Below are positions 1 to 10,276 of a stretch of DNA of 64,000 nt, piece by piece. The stretch's first letter is position 1; each line of letters begins with the position of its first letter. The stretch is from contig OZ026547.1 of the NCBI GenBank assembly GCA_964020155.1, positions 4,399,095 through 4,463,094 on the forward strand, given 5' to 3'. The position numbers were made by a program, and so were the translations under genes. This DNA is from Chondrilla cf. caribensis (taxonomy: Eukaryota; Porifera; Demospongiae; Chondrillida; Chondrillidae). Under the pieces are notes generated by a model. It did not search any database, was not told where the DNA came from, and was given only the letters and a program-made list of their open reading frames with translations.

Positions 1-162
1 TCCAGGGATGCCGTTGGTTCCAGTACAAGTGGAAGGTCCTTGTGGAAGTTGACACTGTATGTCATTGTTGGTTTGTTGCTCTGTGTCCCTCGGATGGGAT
101 TTAGCAAGGGTGCACCAACTGAAGTTGATCAGGCACAGGAGAAGCAATCCTCTGGCAAACAT
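1..162 (-). CDS. Collagen/FReD-like secreted protein, N-terminal part (cut by window edge)
   Basis: The minus strand from the ATG at 162-160 reads 54 codons without a stop to the window edge. It starts MFARGLLLLCLINFSW, a clear signal peptide, followed by a short hydrophilic linker with two cysteines and the first Gly-X-Y triplets (GTNGIPG). It is almost identical to the start of the complete gene at 10277-11407, so the missing part should be a short collagen stretch, a coiled coil and a FReD-like C-terminal domain. The ATG matches the second methionine-like position of that paralog. This copy has a different promoter from the paralog: its TATA box is at 229-236, in sequence that is repeated near 60.6 kb. 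The product is inferred to be secreted and trimeric. Its function is unknown, and recognition or matrix roles are possible. Confidence 0.8.
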   Translation of the reverse strand, partial: MFARGLLLLCLINFSWCTLAKSHPRDTEQQTNNDIQCQLPQGPSTCTGTNGIPG

Positions 163-228
163 TTGTTTGGAGTTCTTAGTGCAACCAACTCGTTGAGCTT
201 AACTAGCTATTTGCCCTAACTGCACTGG

Positions 229-236
229 CTTATATA
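229..236 (-). promoter_or_regulatory. TATA box of collagen/FReD-like gene
   Basis: TATATAAG on the minus strand, about 70 bp upstream of the ATG at 162. The surrounding promoter is duplicated near 60.6 kb, where it drives only a 13-codon stub. Confidence 0.6.
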
Positions 237-605
237 GCAGGTCTGGTGAGAAGAGGCGATGACATTACATTACATACCAATCCTGCATGCATAGCAGTAT
301 GACGTCACAGTCTTGTATGTACACACCAGACACACTGACTCCACTGGTAGTAAATGATGTATAGCAAAAGTGGTTTGTAAACCTAGAGGAGTATAATTTT
401 CTTTGTACTTCGTACTCACATTTGATATGTTTCAGTTTACAATAATAAACATTTTACTTGGTTTCAAATTGATTATAATTGATTTTGTGATAGCTGTAGT
501 AGAAGTAGACTGACCAATGTGTTAGGAGCTATTAATGATTTGTTCTGTGAATATTTGCAAAGAGAGAAGTATATGATTTTGTTGACAAACATGGAAGCGA
601 ACTAT

Positions 606-715
606 TCTACATTTGTACATGTACCTAAGGTTGTTGGTATTGTGTGTACATGTACCTCAGGTTGGTGGTATTGTGTGTACAAGTACCTCAGGTTGGTGAT
701 ATTGTGTGTACATTT
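606..715. repeat. 31-bp minisatellite (short array)
   Basis: About three units of a 31-bp repeat containing GTGTGTACATGTACCTCAGG. The same unit forms longer arrays at 9290-9440 and 60998-61295. Confidence 0.8.
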
Positions 716-868
716 GTACATGGGATGGGATGATTGTAGCCCATTGCCATAGCCTATGTGTATATGTGTACCTATGTGTATCTGTGTGTATCCTTGTGTA
801 TGTGCATCTATATAATATAGATATAATATTATAGTGTGTGTGTATGCGTGCGTGCGTGCGTGTACCTG

Positions 869-1231
869 TACAACTATACCTAACTGTACTAATGTATCTG
901 TTACTGTATACTGTAATTCAACATGTTCAATTATCCGATCTCCTTGTTAGAGGCTCATTCTAACTTTACATACATTGCCATAGCCTATGTATCTATATAA
1001 TATAATGTGCGTGTGTGTGTGTGTACGTACATGCACATACGTACACCTATACCTAACTGTACTAATGTATCTGTTACTGTATACTGTAATTCAACCTTTT
1101 AAATTATCCGATCTCCTTGTTAGAGGCTCATTCTAACTTTGTACACAAGCCAAGAGTTGTTAATCAGCCTTCTACTGAGGCCATACATTGCCATAGCCTA
1201 TGTATCTATATAATATTATATAGAAATATAA

Positions 1232-1263
<32 letters not shown>

Positions 1264-1390
1264 TGTGTGTACGTACATGCACATACGTACACCTATACCT
1301 AACTGTACTAATGTATCTGTTACTGTATACTGTAATTCAACCTGTTCAATTATCTGATCTTGTTAGAGGCTCATTCTAACTTTGTACACA
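869..1390. repeat. Local triplication of a 180-250 bp block with (GT)n spacers
   Basis: The block running from CTATACCTAACTGTACTAAT to a GATCTCCTTGTTAGAGGCTC-like end occurs three times (near 870, 1045 and 1290), separated by GT-rich tracts. The paralogous segment near 62046-62130 has it once. I see no gene between 163 and 2974. Confidence 0.75.
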
Positions 1391-1734
1391 AGCCAAGAGT
1401 TTTTCATTAGCCTTCTACTGAGACCATCCATCATTAATTGGGGGAGCCATAATATGTTCTTGTCTGTTCCATTAGTATCATTGGATTGTGTATGTCATCC
1501 GATCTCCTTGTGTGAGTCCAGTCCTGAAACATTACTAGTACGGTACTCTGACCTGTTATGATCCTGAAGTTTCAATATGTGTATGTACATTGTACATGTA
1601 TGGGCTACTGTACTGTATAATGTGTGTACTGCATGTATATAGTGGTGTTGTGTGTGGAACAGTATTGTTATATGCTGCATTGTGTCACCACCATGGCCTC
1701 CTCAAGGTCCAAGTAACTCATCAGTACCTTCTGT

Positions 1735-1911
1735 AAGTCTTGTAACATTCCAAATTCTCTACCTTCTGTCTCCTACACAGTATGTACATATGTGAAGAAG
1801 TAGAAATCTTATATCAGTATAGCATCTGTTGCTATAGAAGCAACTTATATAGTAATTTCATAATGTACAAACCCTTAGCCATTGTATGAAATTTCCAATC
1901 ATTTACAATCT
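1735..1911. repeat. Partial copy of FReD-flanking dispersed repeat
   Basis: Diverged copy of the roughly 230-bp sequence (CCAAATTCTGTACCTCCTGT ... CTGTTGCTATAGAAGCAAC) that precedes the foldback element at 4727, 27205, 60164 and 62513. Confidence 0.7.
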
Positions 1912-2512
1912 ATAATCCGGCCCCCTGAAATACGGACACCGCGCTAAAACAACACATAATCTTGGAACCAACTTTTTCCGTATTGTAATGTATGTAAAAT
2001 GCACCCTGAAAAACGGACTTTTCGTTCTTCCGTAATACGAAGGGAAAACATGAACCAGTGTATACAAAGCAGTATTAAATTATACACAATAAAGCGGACA
2101 AATTAGAGTTTCCCAGACTGTAAGATTTTCTCCAGTTTGTCCACCAATAACTTTGGTCCTGACAATCTATACATGCAGGGGATTTCGAGGTCAAAATGTG
2201 ACCGATCAAAGTATTTGTTACTCAGACGATTTGGATTGTACTGTATTAGCTTATGTCTATAAGAAAATCGAGGTTTAGTTCGATGATGAAGTGTCTAGAG
2301 CTCTTACAACTAGACAAATTTTGTATTGCTACCTATACGCAATGTGTCTTCTTGCCACTCAATATTGCCGAATTATGCCCCCGCATCTATAGTTCATTAT
2401 GTCCATTAATTTCAATCCAAAGTACATAACCCCTGAAATAAGGAAACCCCTATAATCAGGACACAAAAAGACTGACCCAAGGTGTCCTGATTACAAGGGT
2501 CCCACTGTATCT
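1912..2512. mobile_element. About 600-bp non-autonomous insertion with degenerate inverted ends
   Basis: This segment is absent from the paralogous position near 62.7 kb, where the flanks read straight through. Its left end (CCCCTGAAATACGGACACC) is an imperfect inverted repeat of its right end (GTGTCCTGATTACAAGGGTC). No coding potential was seen. It is probably a MITE of a cut-and-paste transposon. Confidence 0.65.
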
Positions 2513-2543
2513 GATATAATCGTTAAGTGTTTATGATATCAAC

Positions 2544-2668
2544 AGATGCTCTACTAGTTAAGATATGGTCACTCAGGCAGTATGACACATAAATCCACTC
2601 TCCCTTGAGACTTGTCATTTTATATGTCATACTGTCCTGGTGTCCATGTCTTGACCACTCAATAATCC
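2544..2668. mobile_element. Foldback (hairpin) element, copy 1
   Basis: Two arms of about 45 nt are inverted repeats of each other (AAGACATGGTCAC and CAGTATGACA on the left, TGTCATACTG and TGTCCATGTCTTGACCACT on the right) around a loop of about 24 nt (TCCACTCTCCCTTGAGACTT). The ends are GGAT-like/ATCC. It lies in the 3' flank of the FReD gene at 2975. Other copies are at 4949, 27398, 35234, 60405 (half) and 62737. Confidence 0.75.
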
Positions 2669-2974
2669 TCACCAAAATATCATGTACAATATGTGTATAT
2701 TTGTAATGATATTTTTATAAATGATGTTATGTACAATATGGTAAATTATAAATGACATTATTATAATAACATGTATTTGTTACAAATCATGTTCTGGTTT
2801 CCACATTATCACTTCCTGTAATGAATCTCATTATTGAATTCACACATCAAAGGATTACATCATTGATCATATCACACATCGTAAATATAGCACAATCAGT
2901 AGAGTTAGTTATTGTGTGTGTTTCCATTAATCCTATGATTGCACACAGTGTGTTTGTGACCGTTGGCTGTTGTG

Positions 2975-4358
2975 TTAGTCACGAAAACGTAACTTCATTT
3001 GAGCAAACTTCAGAGAAATTCGATAATTGTGGAAAGTGGTCCAATATACTCCTCCACCGCTTACCAGTCCACTAAGATATAGACCATTAAGGTTGGATTC
3101 AGTGCAAGCGTTGTACCACCATGCTCCAGAATGGTACCTACTACTAGCACAGTGCAATCTATTCCGATCATTGTCTCTATCTTTAGTACTAAACTGCATA
3201 CCATTTATATTATATGAAGATATCATGGCATCTCCAGCAGTTCCAGTATAACCTGATATGTTAAGTGTGTAGTTTGTGTATCTGTTGCCAACAGAGAAGA
3301 AGGAATATTGAGCATATTTGTAGCTCCCTTGGAAATCAGCTAAATCAACTCTTAGATCTGTTCTCGGTGCTGCTGAGGTCAAACAGTGTATATGGTCCAG
3401 TCCAAGCCAGAATTCTCTCTTGAGGTTCCCAAATCCAGCAACATAATCTGCCCAGTTCCTGTGGAAATCCTCAGATCCGTCTCTTCTTCTCTGGAAGACA
3501 GTCCACTCTCCATTCTTCATATCACAGAAGACGTTAAACGGTTTTCCACATCCAGGGTCAATAGTGTAGACTCCATCTTGTCTACAACCTCTTTGATAGG
3601 CCTCTCTACATTCTTTAACAGGTGTTGATGGACCTGTGCAAATATATGGAGAAAGTAGTCACTGTAATATAATGAGGTCCTATATTGACATGTGTGTGTT
3701 ATGTAGTGAGTGAGGTGATATATACACAATACATCTATACAAATGTGTAATGATTCAGACATTGAAGTACACACTGTATATATGGTATATGGTGAGGAAA
3801 CTGAATGTGTTATAATAATGTCCATACATGCACCTGTATGTGTGTCTGATTTCTCTAAGTAGGATTGTAGAAAATCACCTGTAATATAAAATGTATGAAT
3901 AAAAAAACAAAAAATCTGAGTGTACACACTATGATGAAGTACTTGACAATATAGTTTGAATAGTTGCATACACAGCAATAAGACAAATAACAGTTTAACA
4001 TTGCTTTTATCAAAGCAGGGTTTTAGGCTAAATCCATAATTAAAACTACGAATGTATATGACAGCTGGGTATTCAGACCATTCTCAGGAGGAAGATGTTT
4101 TGAGCATCAAATTTCTTGCAAACGCCTGTGATACAAGACACCCATACTTTCTTTGAAGTACTTCTGTTTCAATATTTGTCTGCTATTACAAAAATGACCA
4201 TATTCAATTAATCAATGCTGTAAGCCCCATAGTATGTACATTTGCAGTTTTCTACCATGTACCATAATTGAGTGCATGTTGTACTCACATTGTCCATATG
4301 CTGTAGTAGCTAGTAGAAGTATGGCAATAGTTGTTGATCCACAACTAAAGTTGATCAT
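2975..4358 (-). CDS. FReD-A1: secreted fibrinogen-related protein, intact
   Basis: Two exons: 4289-4358 (signal peptide, starts MINFSCGSTT) and 2975-3633 (whole domain). The donor is GTGAGT, the acceptor TTTGCACAG, and the intron is phase 1 (CAA T|GT). The spliced frame is open for 242 aa. The domain has the FReD signatures: GVYTIDPGCGKPF, CDMKNG, WTVFQRRRDGSEDF, WLGLDHIHCLT, GYTGTAGD, the calcium-site-like KDRDND, then CASSRYHSGAWWYNACTESN and a basic C-terminus ending MKLRFRD. Family members are secreted, often calcium-dependent binders of acetylated sugars in innate recognition. Here that role is inferred from the family only. A TATA box lies at 4452-4459. The frameshifted copy at 63122 is its duplicate. 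Confidence 0.88.
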
Positions 4359-4451
4359 GTTCTTGTTCCTGAGCTGCAACGTTCTCTGTAGTCAGTGTTC
4401 TCTTTCTCCTTGATCTCTCTTACTTGTTGTTTCTGTGTGTTGAGTGGTCTT

Positions 4452-4459
4452 CTTTTATA
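4452..4459 (-). promoter_or_regulatory. TATA box and type-A promoter module
   Basis: TATAAAAG on the minus strand directly after CCAATGC, about 95 bp upstream of the ATG. The stretch from about 4360 to 4530 is repeated with few changes upstream of every type-A leader (7.9, 26.9, 29.2, 37.3, 46.7, 49.9, 59.6 kb) and of the collagen/FReD-like gene at 11.4 kb. Confidence 0.75.
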
Positions 4460-4726
4460 GCATTGGTTAGTGGGTGTGACACGTGTGAGTTGTGTTGTCA
4501 TGACAGTATGTCAGTTGTCATGGCAATGTCATCACAACACATTATCAGTCAGACTTCCACAATCAATTAGTCAAATTGAGTTGTTATGTCTTGCACATAT
4601 TAGAAGGATATGTGGTTTAGAGATGTTTACAATAATATCACTTGTGATGTGTCAAACTTCTTAATGTGTTTATGTCTCCTCTAATGTTGTTATTGTGTTT
4701 TGTATAGCTTCTGTTTGTGTGAGTGG

Positions 4727-5077
4727 AGTCTTGTAACATTCCAAATTCTGTACCTCCTGTCTCCTAAGCAGTATGTACGTATGTGAAGTAGTGCATAGAG
4801 TGGGGGGAATACCTATCTTACAACAGTATAGCATCTGTTGCTATAGAAGCAACACACTTATATGCAATTTTTAATGTACAAAGCCCTAGCCATTGTATGA
4901 AGTTTCTAATCATTTATGATGTAATCTTCAAATGTTTATGATATCAACGGATGCTCCACTGGTTAAGACATGGTCACTCGGGCAGTATGACTCATAAATC
5001 CACTCACCCTTGAGACTTGTCATTTAAAAATGTCATACTGTCCTTAATTGTGTCCATGTCTTGACCACTAAATAATC
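4727..5077. repeat. FReD-flanking composite repeat with foldback copy 2
   Basis: About 220 bp of the dispersed repeat, followed by the foldback element at 4949-5077. The flanks and order match 27205-27522 and 62513-62858. This suggests that a FReD gene body was once downstream here; only remnants remain to 5840. Confidence 0.75.
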
Positions 5078-5321
5078 TCCACCAAAATAACATGTACAAT
5101 ATCCGTATATTTGTAATAGTATTATTGTTGCTTCGAATCACATTCCAGTTCCCACATTATCACCTCCTATAATGAATGTCATTAAATTTACACATCAAAG
5201 GATAACATAATTGATCATAACACACATGGTAAATATAAGCCAATAAGCCGACAGAGTTAGTTATTGTGTGTGTTTCAATTAATTCTATGATTGCACACAG
5301 TGTGTTTATGACCATTGGTTG

Positions 5322-5480
5322 TTGTGTTAGCCAAGAGGTGTAGGGTCAGGACCTGTAGAATAGACACTGTCAGACATATTATTTTGGTGATTAATGTGCA
5401 ATCAATACAATGTTAGGTGTCTTGTCTACATCCTTTGAGATAGGCATCTCTGCATTGTCTATTCAGTGTTGATGGACCTG
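5322..5480 (-). pseudogene. FReD-A remnant: domain exon with internal deletion
   Basis: On the minus strand the exon start (GTCCATCAACACT, then a match to QCRDAYLKGCRQD) is followed by a second exon-start fragment (GTCCTGACCCTACACCTC) that runs directly into the normal end-of-gene flank (GGCTAACACAACA). Nearly the whole 650-bp domain exon is missing. The layout of two exon starts in a row matches the intact gene at 27801-28600. Confidence 0.65.
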
Positions 5481-5785
5481 TGTAAGTACACCCGGTACAC
5501 ATGTAGGATATAGGTAGTCACTCTATGTGAGGTCCCATGCACACTTTGTATGTATATTCAAATGTGTAATAATCAAGTCATTTAATATATACTACTGTAT
5601 TCACTGTATACTCTGTATGTGAAGAACATTTAATTTAGTAAGTATGTTTATGCCCAGCCAATTTGTGTCCAATAACTGTGTACACGTTTCCTGTACCTCC
5701 TGTCTCCTAAGCAGCATGTATGTATGTGATCATGAAGTAGTGCATGGAAGTGGAGGAAACACCTATTTTTCTGTTGCTATAGAAG

Positions 5786-5838
5786 CATCTTGTCTACAAC
5801 CTCTTTGGTAGGCCTCTCTACAATGTTTATTGATGGAC
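5786..5838 (-). pseudogene. FReD-A exon-start fragment
   Basis: About 50 bp matching the first codons of the type-A domain exon (GGTCCATCAAT ... GTTGTAGACAAGAT), with its acceptor-side intron sequence to about 5880. It is shifted by one base relative to functional copies and ends abruptly in the dispersed repeat. Confidence 0.6.
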
Positions 5839-6031
5839 CTGTGTGAGTACATCCAGTACATATGTAGGATAGAGTAATCACTGTATTATGTGAGGTCCCA
5901 TACATTACATGTATACAAATGTGTACTAATCAAGTCAATTGATATATACTACTGTATTCGCAGTATATTCCATATGTGAAGAACATCAGTAAGTACGTTT
6001 ATCCCATCTAATTTGTGTCCAATTTCTCTGC

Positions 6032-6178
6032 ACACACTCCCTGTACCTCCTGTCTCCTAAGCAGTATGTATGTATGTGAAGTAGTGTATGAAGGGGGGGG
6101 ATTACCTATCTTAGCAACACACTTACATGGCAATTTTATAATGCATAAAGCCTTAACCATTGTATGGAGTGTCTAATC
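6032..6178. repeat. Partial FReD-flanking dispersed repeat
   Basis: A fragment of the same repeat as 4727-4948 (CTCCTAAGCAGTATGTATGT ... AACCATTGTATGGAGT). It abuts the broken 3' end of the collagen exon at 6181, so it marks a rearrangement breakpoint. Confidence 0.65.
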
Positions 6179-6220
6179 ACAATTCCCTGTTTGTCCTCTT
6201 TCTCCACATTCACCTTTTGC

Positions 6221-7440
6221 TCAATTAGGTCCTTGTGGTCCTTGGCCCTTTAACCCTTTTTCTCCCTTGGGTCCTTGTGGTGCTGTTATTCCTGGCTCTC
6301 CCTTTAACCCTTGCTCTCCCTTTTGCCCATGACTTCCCCTTTCCCCTTGCTCTCCCTTTTCCCCTTGTTTTCCCTTCTTTCCTCTTGGACCTCGCTTTCC
6401 TTTCAGTCCTTGTTGTCCTTTTTCTCCATGTTCACCCTTTGGTCCAGGTGGACAATTGCAAACATTTTGTCGTCTAGTTCTTTCCAGGAGCTTATCTGTT
6501 TAGAAACAATAATTCTATGTAATCCAATCCAGCAACATGATTATATATGAATTAGCACATACTGTTTTCAATATGGAATAGTAGTTTTTACTTATCCCAG
6601 TGAGACAACAATTGCTTGTTTAAAACATGAAAATGGCACCAAAAGAATTTCAAATTTGCTGCAAAGGTAGCAACTTCACAAGTTTTTATCATAATCAAAC
6701 CACTTGTTTGCTGGAAATGTCAACAAGTAATTCGAGTTTAAAAACTCGTGGGGCTGCCGCCCCCCGCACTCGAATTACTTGCACGTCTTTTTTAGGTTTA
6801 GATGAACCTTCGCTGAAGTTATTACGTTCGTCGGAGCTTCAGCGCACGAATTCTAGCCCAATTTCAAATTGTCGGCGTTCGAAATCGGCCATCTTTATTT
6901 CGCGTAATATAAATTATAATATAAATTCATTGTTGCGGTTACGCGTAGGAATACGTATTATATATATATATCTATCTATCTATCGGACGAGCATTACATA
7001 CCAGAAGTCGAAATGAAAACAATATATGCTAAAAATGCTCAGAAAGAGTTTCTCCATTGATACAATTGTCAAAGTCTCCATTCCCTATTCAATAGTGCCC
7101 ATGGGGGAGGATATCATGCAGTGACGATAACCCATACATGCTATAGTCAACAGAAGGATAGTCCTGACTAATAGGCAAGAAGAGTAGGGACTACAGGGTG
7201 TATTTGAACCTCAACAAACTCACCTTTCACTTCAAGTTGTTCTAGCCTCTTCCCCAACTGTTCTATTATCTGGTGAAGTGACTTGATTTCTTCTTTGTTT
7301 TCAGGTTCTGAAAATGACTCTTGCCAATCAGTGACACCCCCCATACTGGTAGTGACCACACAGCACAAAAGAGCCACTTGTACAAAGACCTGAATGCTTG
7401 TAGCCATAACTGTAGCTCCAGTCAATACTGTAAATTTCAC
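6221..7440 (-). pseudogene. Truncated secreted collagen-like gene with coiled coil
   Basis: Exon 1 (7224-7440, 72 codons plus 1 nt) encodes a hydrophobic N-terminus followed by a coiled-coil-like stretch (IKSLHQIIEQLGKRLEQLEV). It ends at AAAG|GTGAGT. Exon 2 (6221-6495, acceptor TTTCTAAACAG) joins in phase and reads [10 protein letters not shown], then CNCPPG, then about 25 Gly-X-Y triplets rich in K, E and Q, with two imperfections. A TGA at 6221-6223 stands where a GGA glycine codon is expected, since Gly-X-Y continues after it (AKGECGERGQTG) to about 6183. Sequence homology then stops at a dispersed repeat. Either the gene was cut here and is dead, or it ends early. No TATA box was seen. 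The intron carries a hairpin element at 6720. Confidence 0.7.
6720..6960. mobile_element. Hairpin-bearing insertion in collagen-gene intron
   Basis: CAAGTAATTCGAGT and ACTCGAATTACTTG form perfect inverted arms around a GC-rich centre (GGGGCTGCCGCCCC) at 6722-6779. This is followed by about 180 bp with more CpG than the surroundings. It looks like a small non-autonomous element. Its class is not resolved. Confidence 0.5.
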
Positions 7441-7823
7441 TGTGTTAGTTTGTGGTAACCATAAGAGAACAGGCAGTTATCATAGTCAGGCCAACTTTTA
7501 ATGATATTCATTGTGTATTTCTAGTTTTGTACCATATATAGCTATGTCCATGATGCACACCAATGGAGGCCCACACTTGAGGGCAAGATCAACATTTGGG
7601 ACAGCTGGGTATTCAGACCACTCTCAAGAGGAAGCTGTTTTGAGTGATTTAAAGTTACAAATCTATGTATTATAAGTCACCCGTATGTTCTCTGAGGTAC
7701 ACCAATTTCTATACCTATAGGCTTTGACAAACACCTGTACCTCTATCTGTACTTGATACTGCACATAGTTGTACAATGTTTACTGTTTCTGCCATGTACC
7801 ATAATTAAGTGTATTCTACTCAC

Positions 7824-7893
7824 ATTGTCCATATGCTGTAGTAGCTAGTAGAAATATGGCAATAGGTGTTGATCAGCGACTAAAGTTGGTCAT
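7824..7893 (-). pseudogene. Orphan type-A leader exon with stop codon
   Basis: A full-length 70-nt type-A signal-peptide exon with a good donor (GTGAGT at its low end). The start reads ATG ACC AAC TTT AGT CGC TGA: the usual GGA has become TGA, so translation stops after six codons. The promoter, with TATAAAAG at 7993-8000, is intact. No type-A domain exon lies downstream. The next exon on this strand is the truncated collagen gene. Confidence 0.75.
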
Positions 7894-7992
7894 GTTCTTG
7901 TTCTTGAACTGCAACGTTCTCTGTAGTCAGTGTTCTCTTTCTCGGAGTCCTTGATCTCTCTTACTTGTTACTTCTGTGTGTTGAGTGGTGTT

Positions 7993-8000
7993 CTTTTATA
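7993..8000 (-). promoter_or_regulatory. TATA box of orphan type-A promoter
   Basis: TATAAAAG in the standard type-A promoter context, 100 bp upstream of the stop-bearing leader exon. Confidence 0.6.
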
Positions 8001-8331
8001 GCATGGGTGTGTACATGTGGGAGTCTGTTGTTATGACAAACTCTTGGCTGCCATGGCCATATGATCATACCACCACATCATGAAATGTTTGAAGGCTGGT
8101 CCTCAAAGTGGTGTACACACATCATTGTACACTGTAGTCAGTCAAAGTGTATCTGTTGTCATGGTAACATACTGCTCGATGCATGTATGCTGTTTATATA
8201 CTAGTAATAATCCCGGTAAGAGCAAAAAGCCCGACCTCTACAAGTTGGGCTGCTGCAGTAGACACGTAACATGTGCATAAAATCTGTACAATGTCATCAT
8301 ATCTCAACGTACAGGTAAGTATGTTGTACAT

Positions 8332-8921
8332 GATGGAACAGATATGTCTAATGTTCATAATGGAACAGATATGTCTAATGTTCATAATGGAACAGATATG
8401 TGTAATGTTAATAATGGAACAGATATGCATAATGTTCATAATGGAACAGATATGCATAATGTTCATAATGGAACAGATATGTCTAATGTTCATAATGGAA
8501 CAGATATGTGTAATGTTCATAATGGAACAGATATGTGTAATGTTCATAATGGAACAGATATGTCTAATGTTCATAATGGAACAGATATGTCTAATGTTCA
8601 TAATGGAACAGATATGTGTAATGTTCATAATGGAACAGATATGTGTAATGTTCATAATGGAACAGATATGTCTAATGTTCATAATGGAACAGATATATCT
8701 AATGTTCATACTGGAACAGATATGTACAATGTTCATAATGGAACAGATATGCATAATGTTCATAATGGAACAGATATGTCTAATGTTCATAATGGAACAG
8801 ATATGTGTAATGTTCATAATGGAACAGATATGTCTAATGACATTATGTTCATAATGGAACAGATATATCTAATGTTCATACTGGAACAGATATGTCTAAT
8901 GTTCATAATGGAACAGACAGT
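8332..8921. repeat. 27-bp minisatellite, about 22 units
   Basis: Units of AATGTTCATAATGGAACAGA plus TATGTCT/TATGTGT variants. The period is a multiple of three and lacks stops in several frames, so long open frames of 9-residue repeats appear on both strands. No signal peptide, splice context or non-repetitive coding flank supports a gene. Confidence 0.9.
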
Positions 8922-9055
8922 GTATAATACATATAATATATTTGATAAGACAGTGTGTTTGTGACCATTGGTTACATGTTACTATTTTTGACTAGCACAA
9001 CAACCAATGATCATTAGCATGAGAGGATATGACATCTTAACAGACTGTACAGTGT

Positions 9056-9290
9056 AATCTGTGTTGTATTTGAGATCAGTACATATACTGTAAAGTGTAC
9101 ACTGTGTTGTATATGAGATCTGTACAATGTCATATACTGTACAGTATATTTTGTGTTGTACATGAGATCTGTACATACTATACAGTGTACACTGTGTTGT
9201 ATATGAGATCTGTACAATGTCATATACTGTACAGTATATTTTGTGTTGTACATGAGATCTGTACATACTATACAGTGTATACTGTGTTGT
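9056..9290. repeat. Minisatellite of 40/80-bp higher-order units
   Basis: Repeats of a unit containing TGTGTTGTACATGAGATCTG and CATACTGTACAGT. Related arrays are at 12690-12925. Confidence 0.8.
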
Positions 9291-9440
9291 ATATGGTATT
9301 GTGTGTAAATGTACCTCAGATTGGTAGTATTGTGTGTACATGTACCTCAGGTTGGTGGTATTGTGTGTACATGTACCTCAGGTTGGTAGTATTGTGTGTA
9401 CATGTACCTCAGGTTGGTGGTATTGTGTGTACATGTATTT
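9290..9440. repeat. 31-bp minisatellite
   Basis: About five units of the TGTACCTCAGGTTGGTGGTA repeat, directly joined to the preceding array. Confidence 0.85.
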
Positions 9441-10276
9441 GTCTATTCAATATACTCTAAAGACCCTTTGCCTGTAAACAGAGTTTATGATCACTTACTT
9501 GTATCCAGTTACTAAGACTATTGTACATCTACTTTAACTTTAATAAGTATAATATTATATTATTACAATGATTGTGCAATCATAGAATTTTTTGTCATGG
9601 GAGGAGGGGTCATGTATTAGCCATAACGACCTTCTCACAACTATTGACCTACGTACAATGATTCGAAATGATTTCTATACCAACAACAGAATGCTTAGAT
9701 ACAGCACTGCTGCAGTTACCACAAAAGTATGTATCTTTATTTTTTACACTCGCTTCCATAGATTTGTTCATCTGGTAGAGAACTTCATATGCAGAATGTC
9801 CCATGCAAATGGATGCAATTATTTTGAAATTGAAATGCTGTGTTTTGATTGGTACTCCACCAGCATCCTTTATAACATATCACTTTCACGCCTCATGTAA
9901 TCCTGTATGTCGGTCATTGACCACCCATCCATACGTTATGTACTATGTATAGTATTATTATCTTCATTGTTTGCCTACTGAGAATTTCCTGCTAACATAT
10001 GAATTTGTGTTATGTATTATTCAATGCTTGAAAATAGTGTAGGATGGGTGATATCCAATAATACTATGCATTGTATGTGATAATGATGCAGTTAAATTAA
10101 TCTCACAGTACATGCTAAATGAGATTGTGACTGATATTGAATGGTTTGATGTGACATGGATCATTGAGGTAAAGTTACTAGAGTCCTACAGTGCTGTAAT
10201 AGAGAACAATGTGTTGTGTATGTATGCAGGGATAACAGTGAGTGTGGCCACAGACTACTGTGCTTGAATGAGCTCA
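9441..10276. other. No gene recognised
   Basis: AT-rich unique sequence. A plus-strand open frame of about 100 codons at 9592-9900 has no family resemblance, no signal peptide and no supporting splice or promoter context. Confidence 0.5.

Noticed and set aside
2544..2668. tRNA-derived SINE (CTCTACTGGTTAAG resembles an A box)
   Set aside because: No convincing B box at the right distance, and the sequence is fully explained as a foldback inverted repeat.
8332..8964. Long open frames of 9-residue repeats on both strands (MSNVHNGTD, MEQICLMFI)
   Set aside because: They are a by-product of a 27-bp minisatellite without stops. Several frames and both strands are open at once and nothing non-repetitive supports coding.
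9592..9900. 102-codon plus-strand open frame as a gene
   Set aside because: No recognisable domain, signal peptide, promoter or paralog. Length is within chance in AT-rich DNA.
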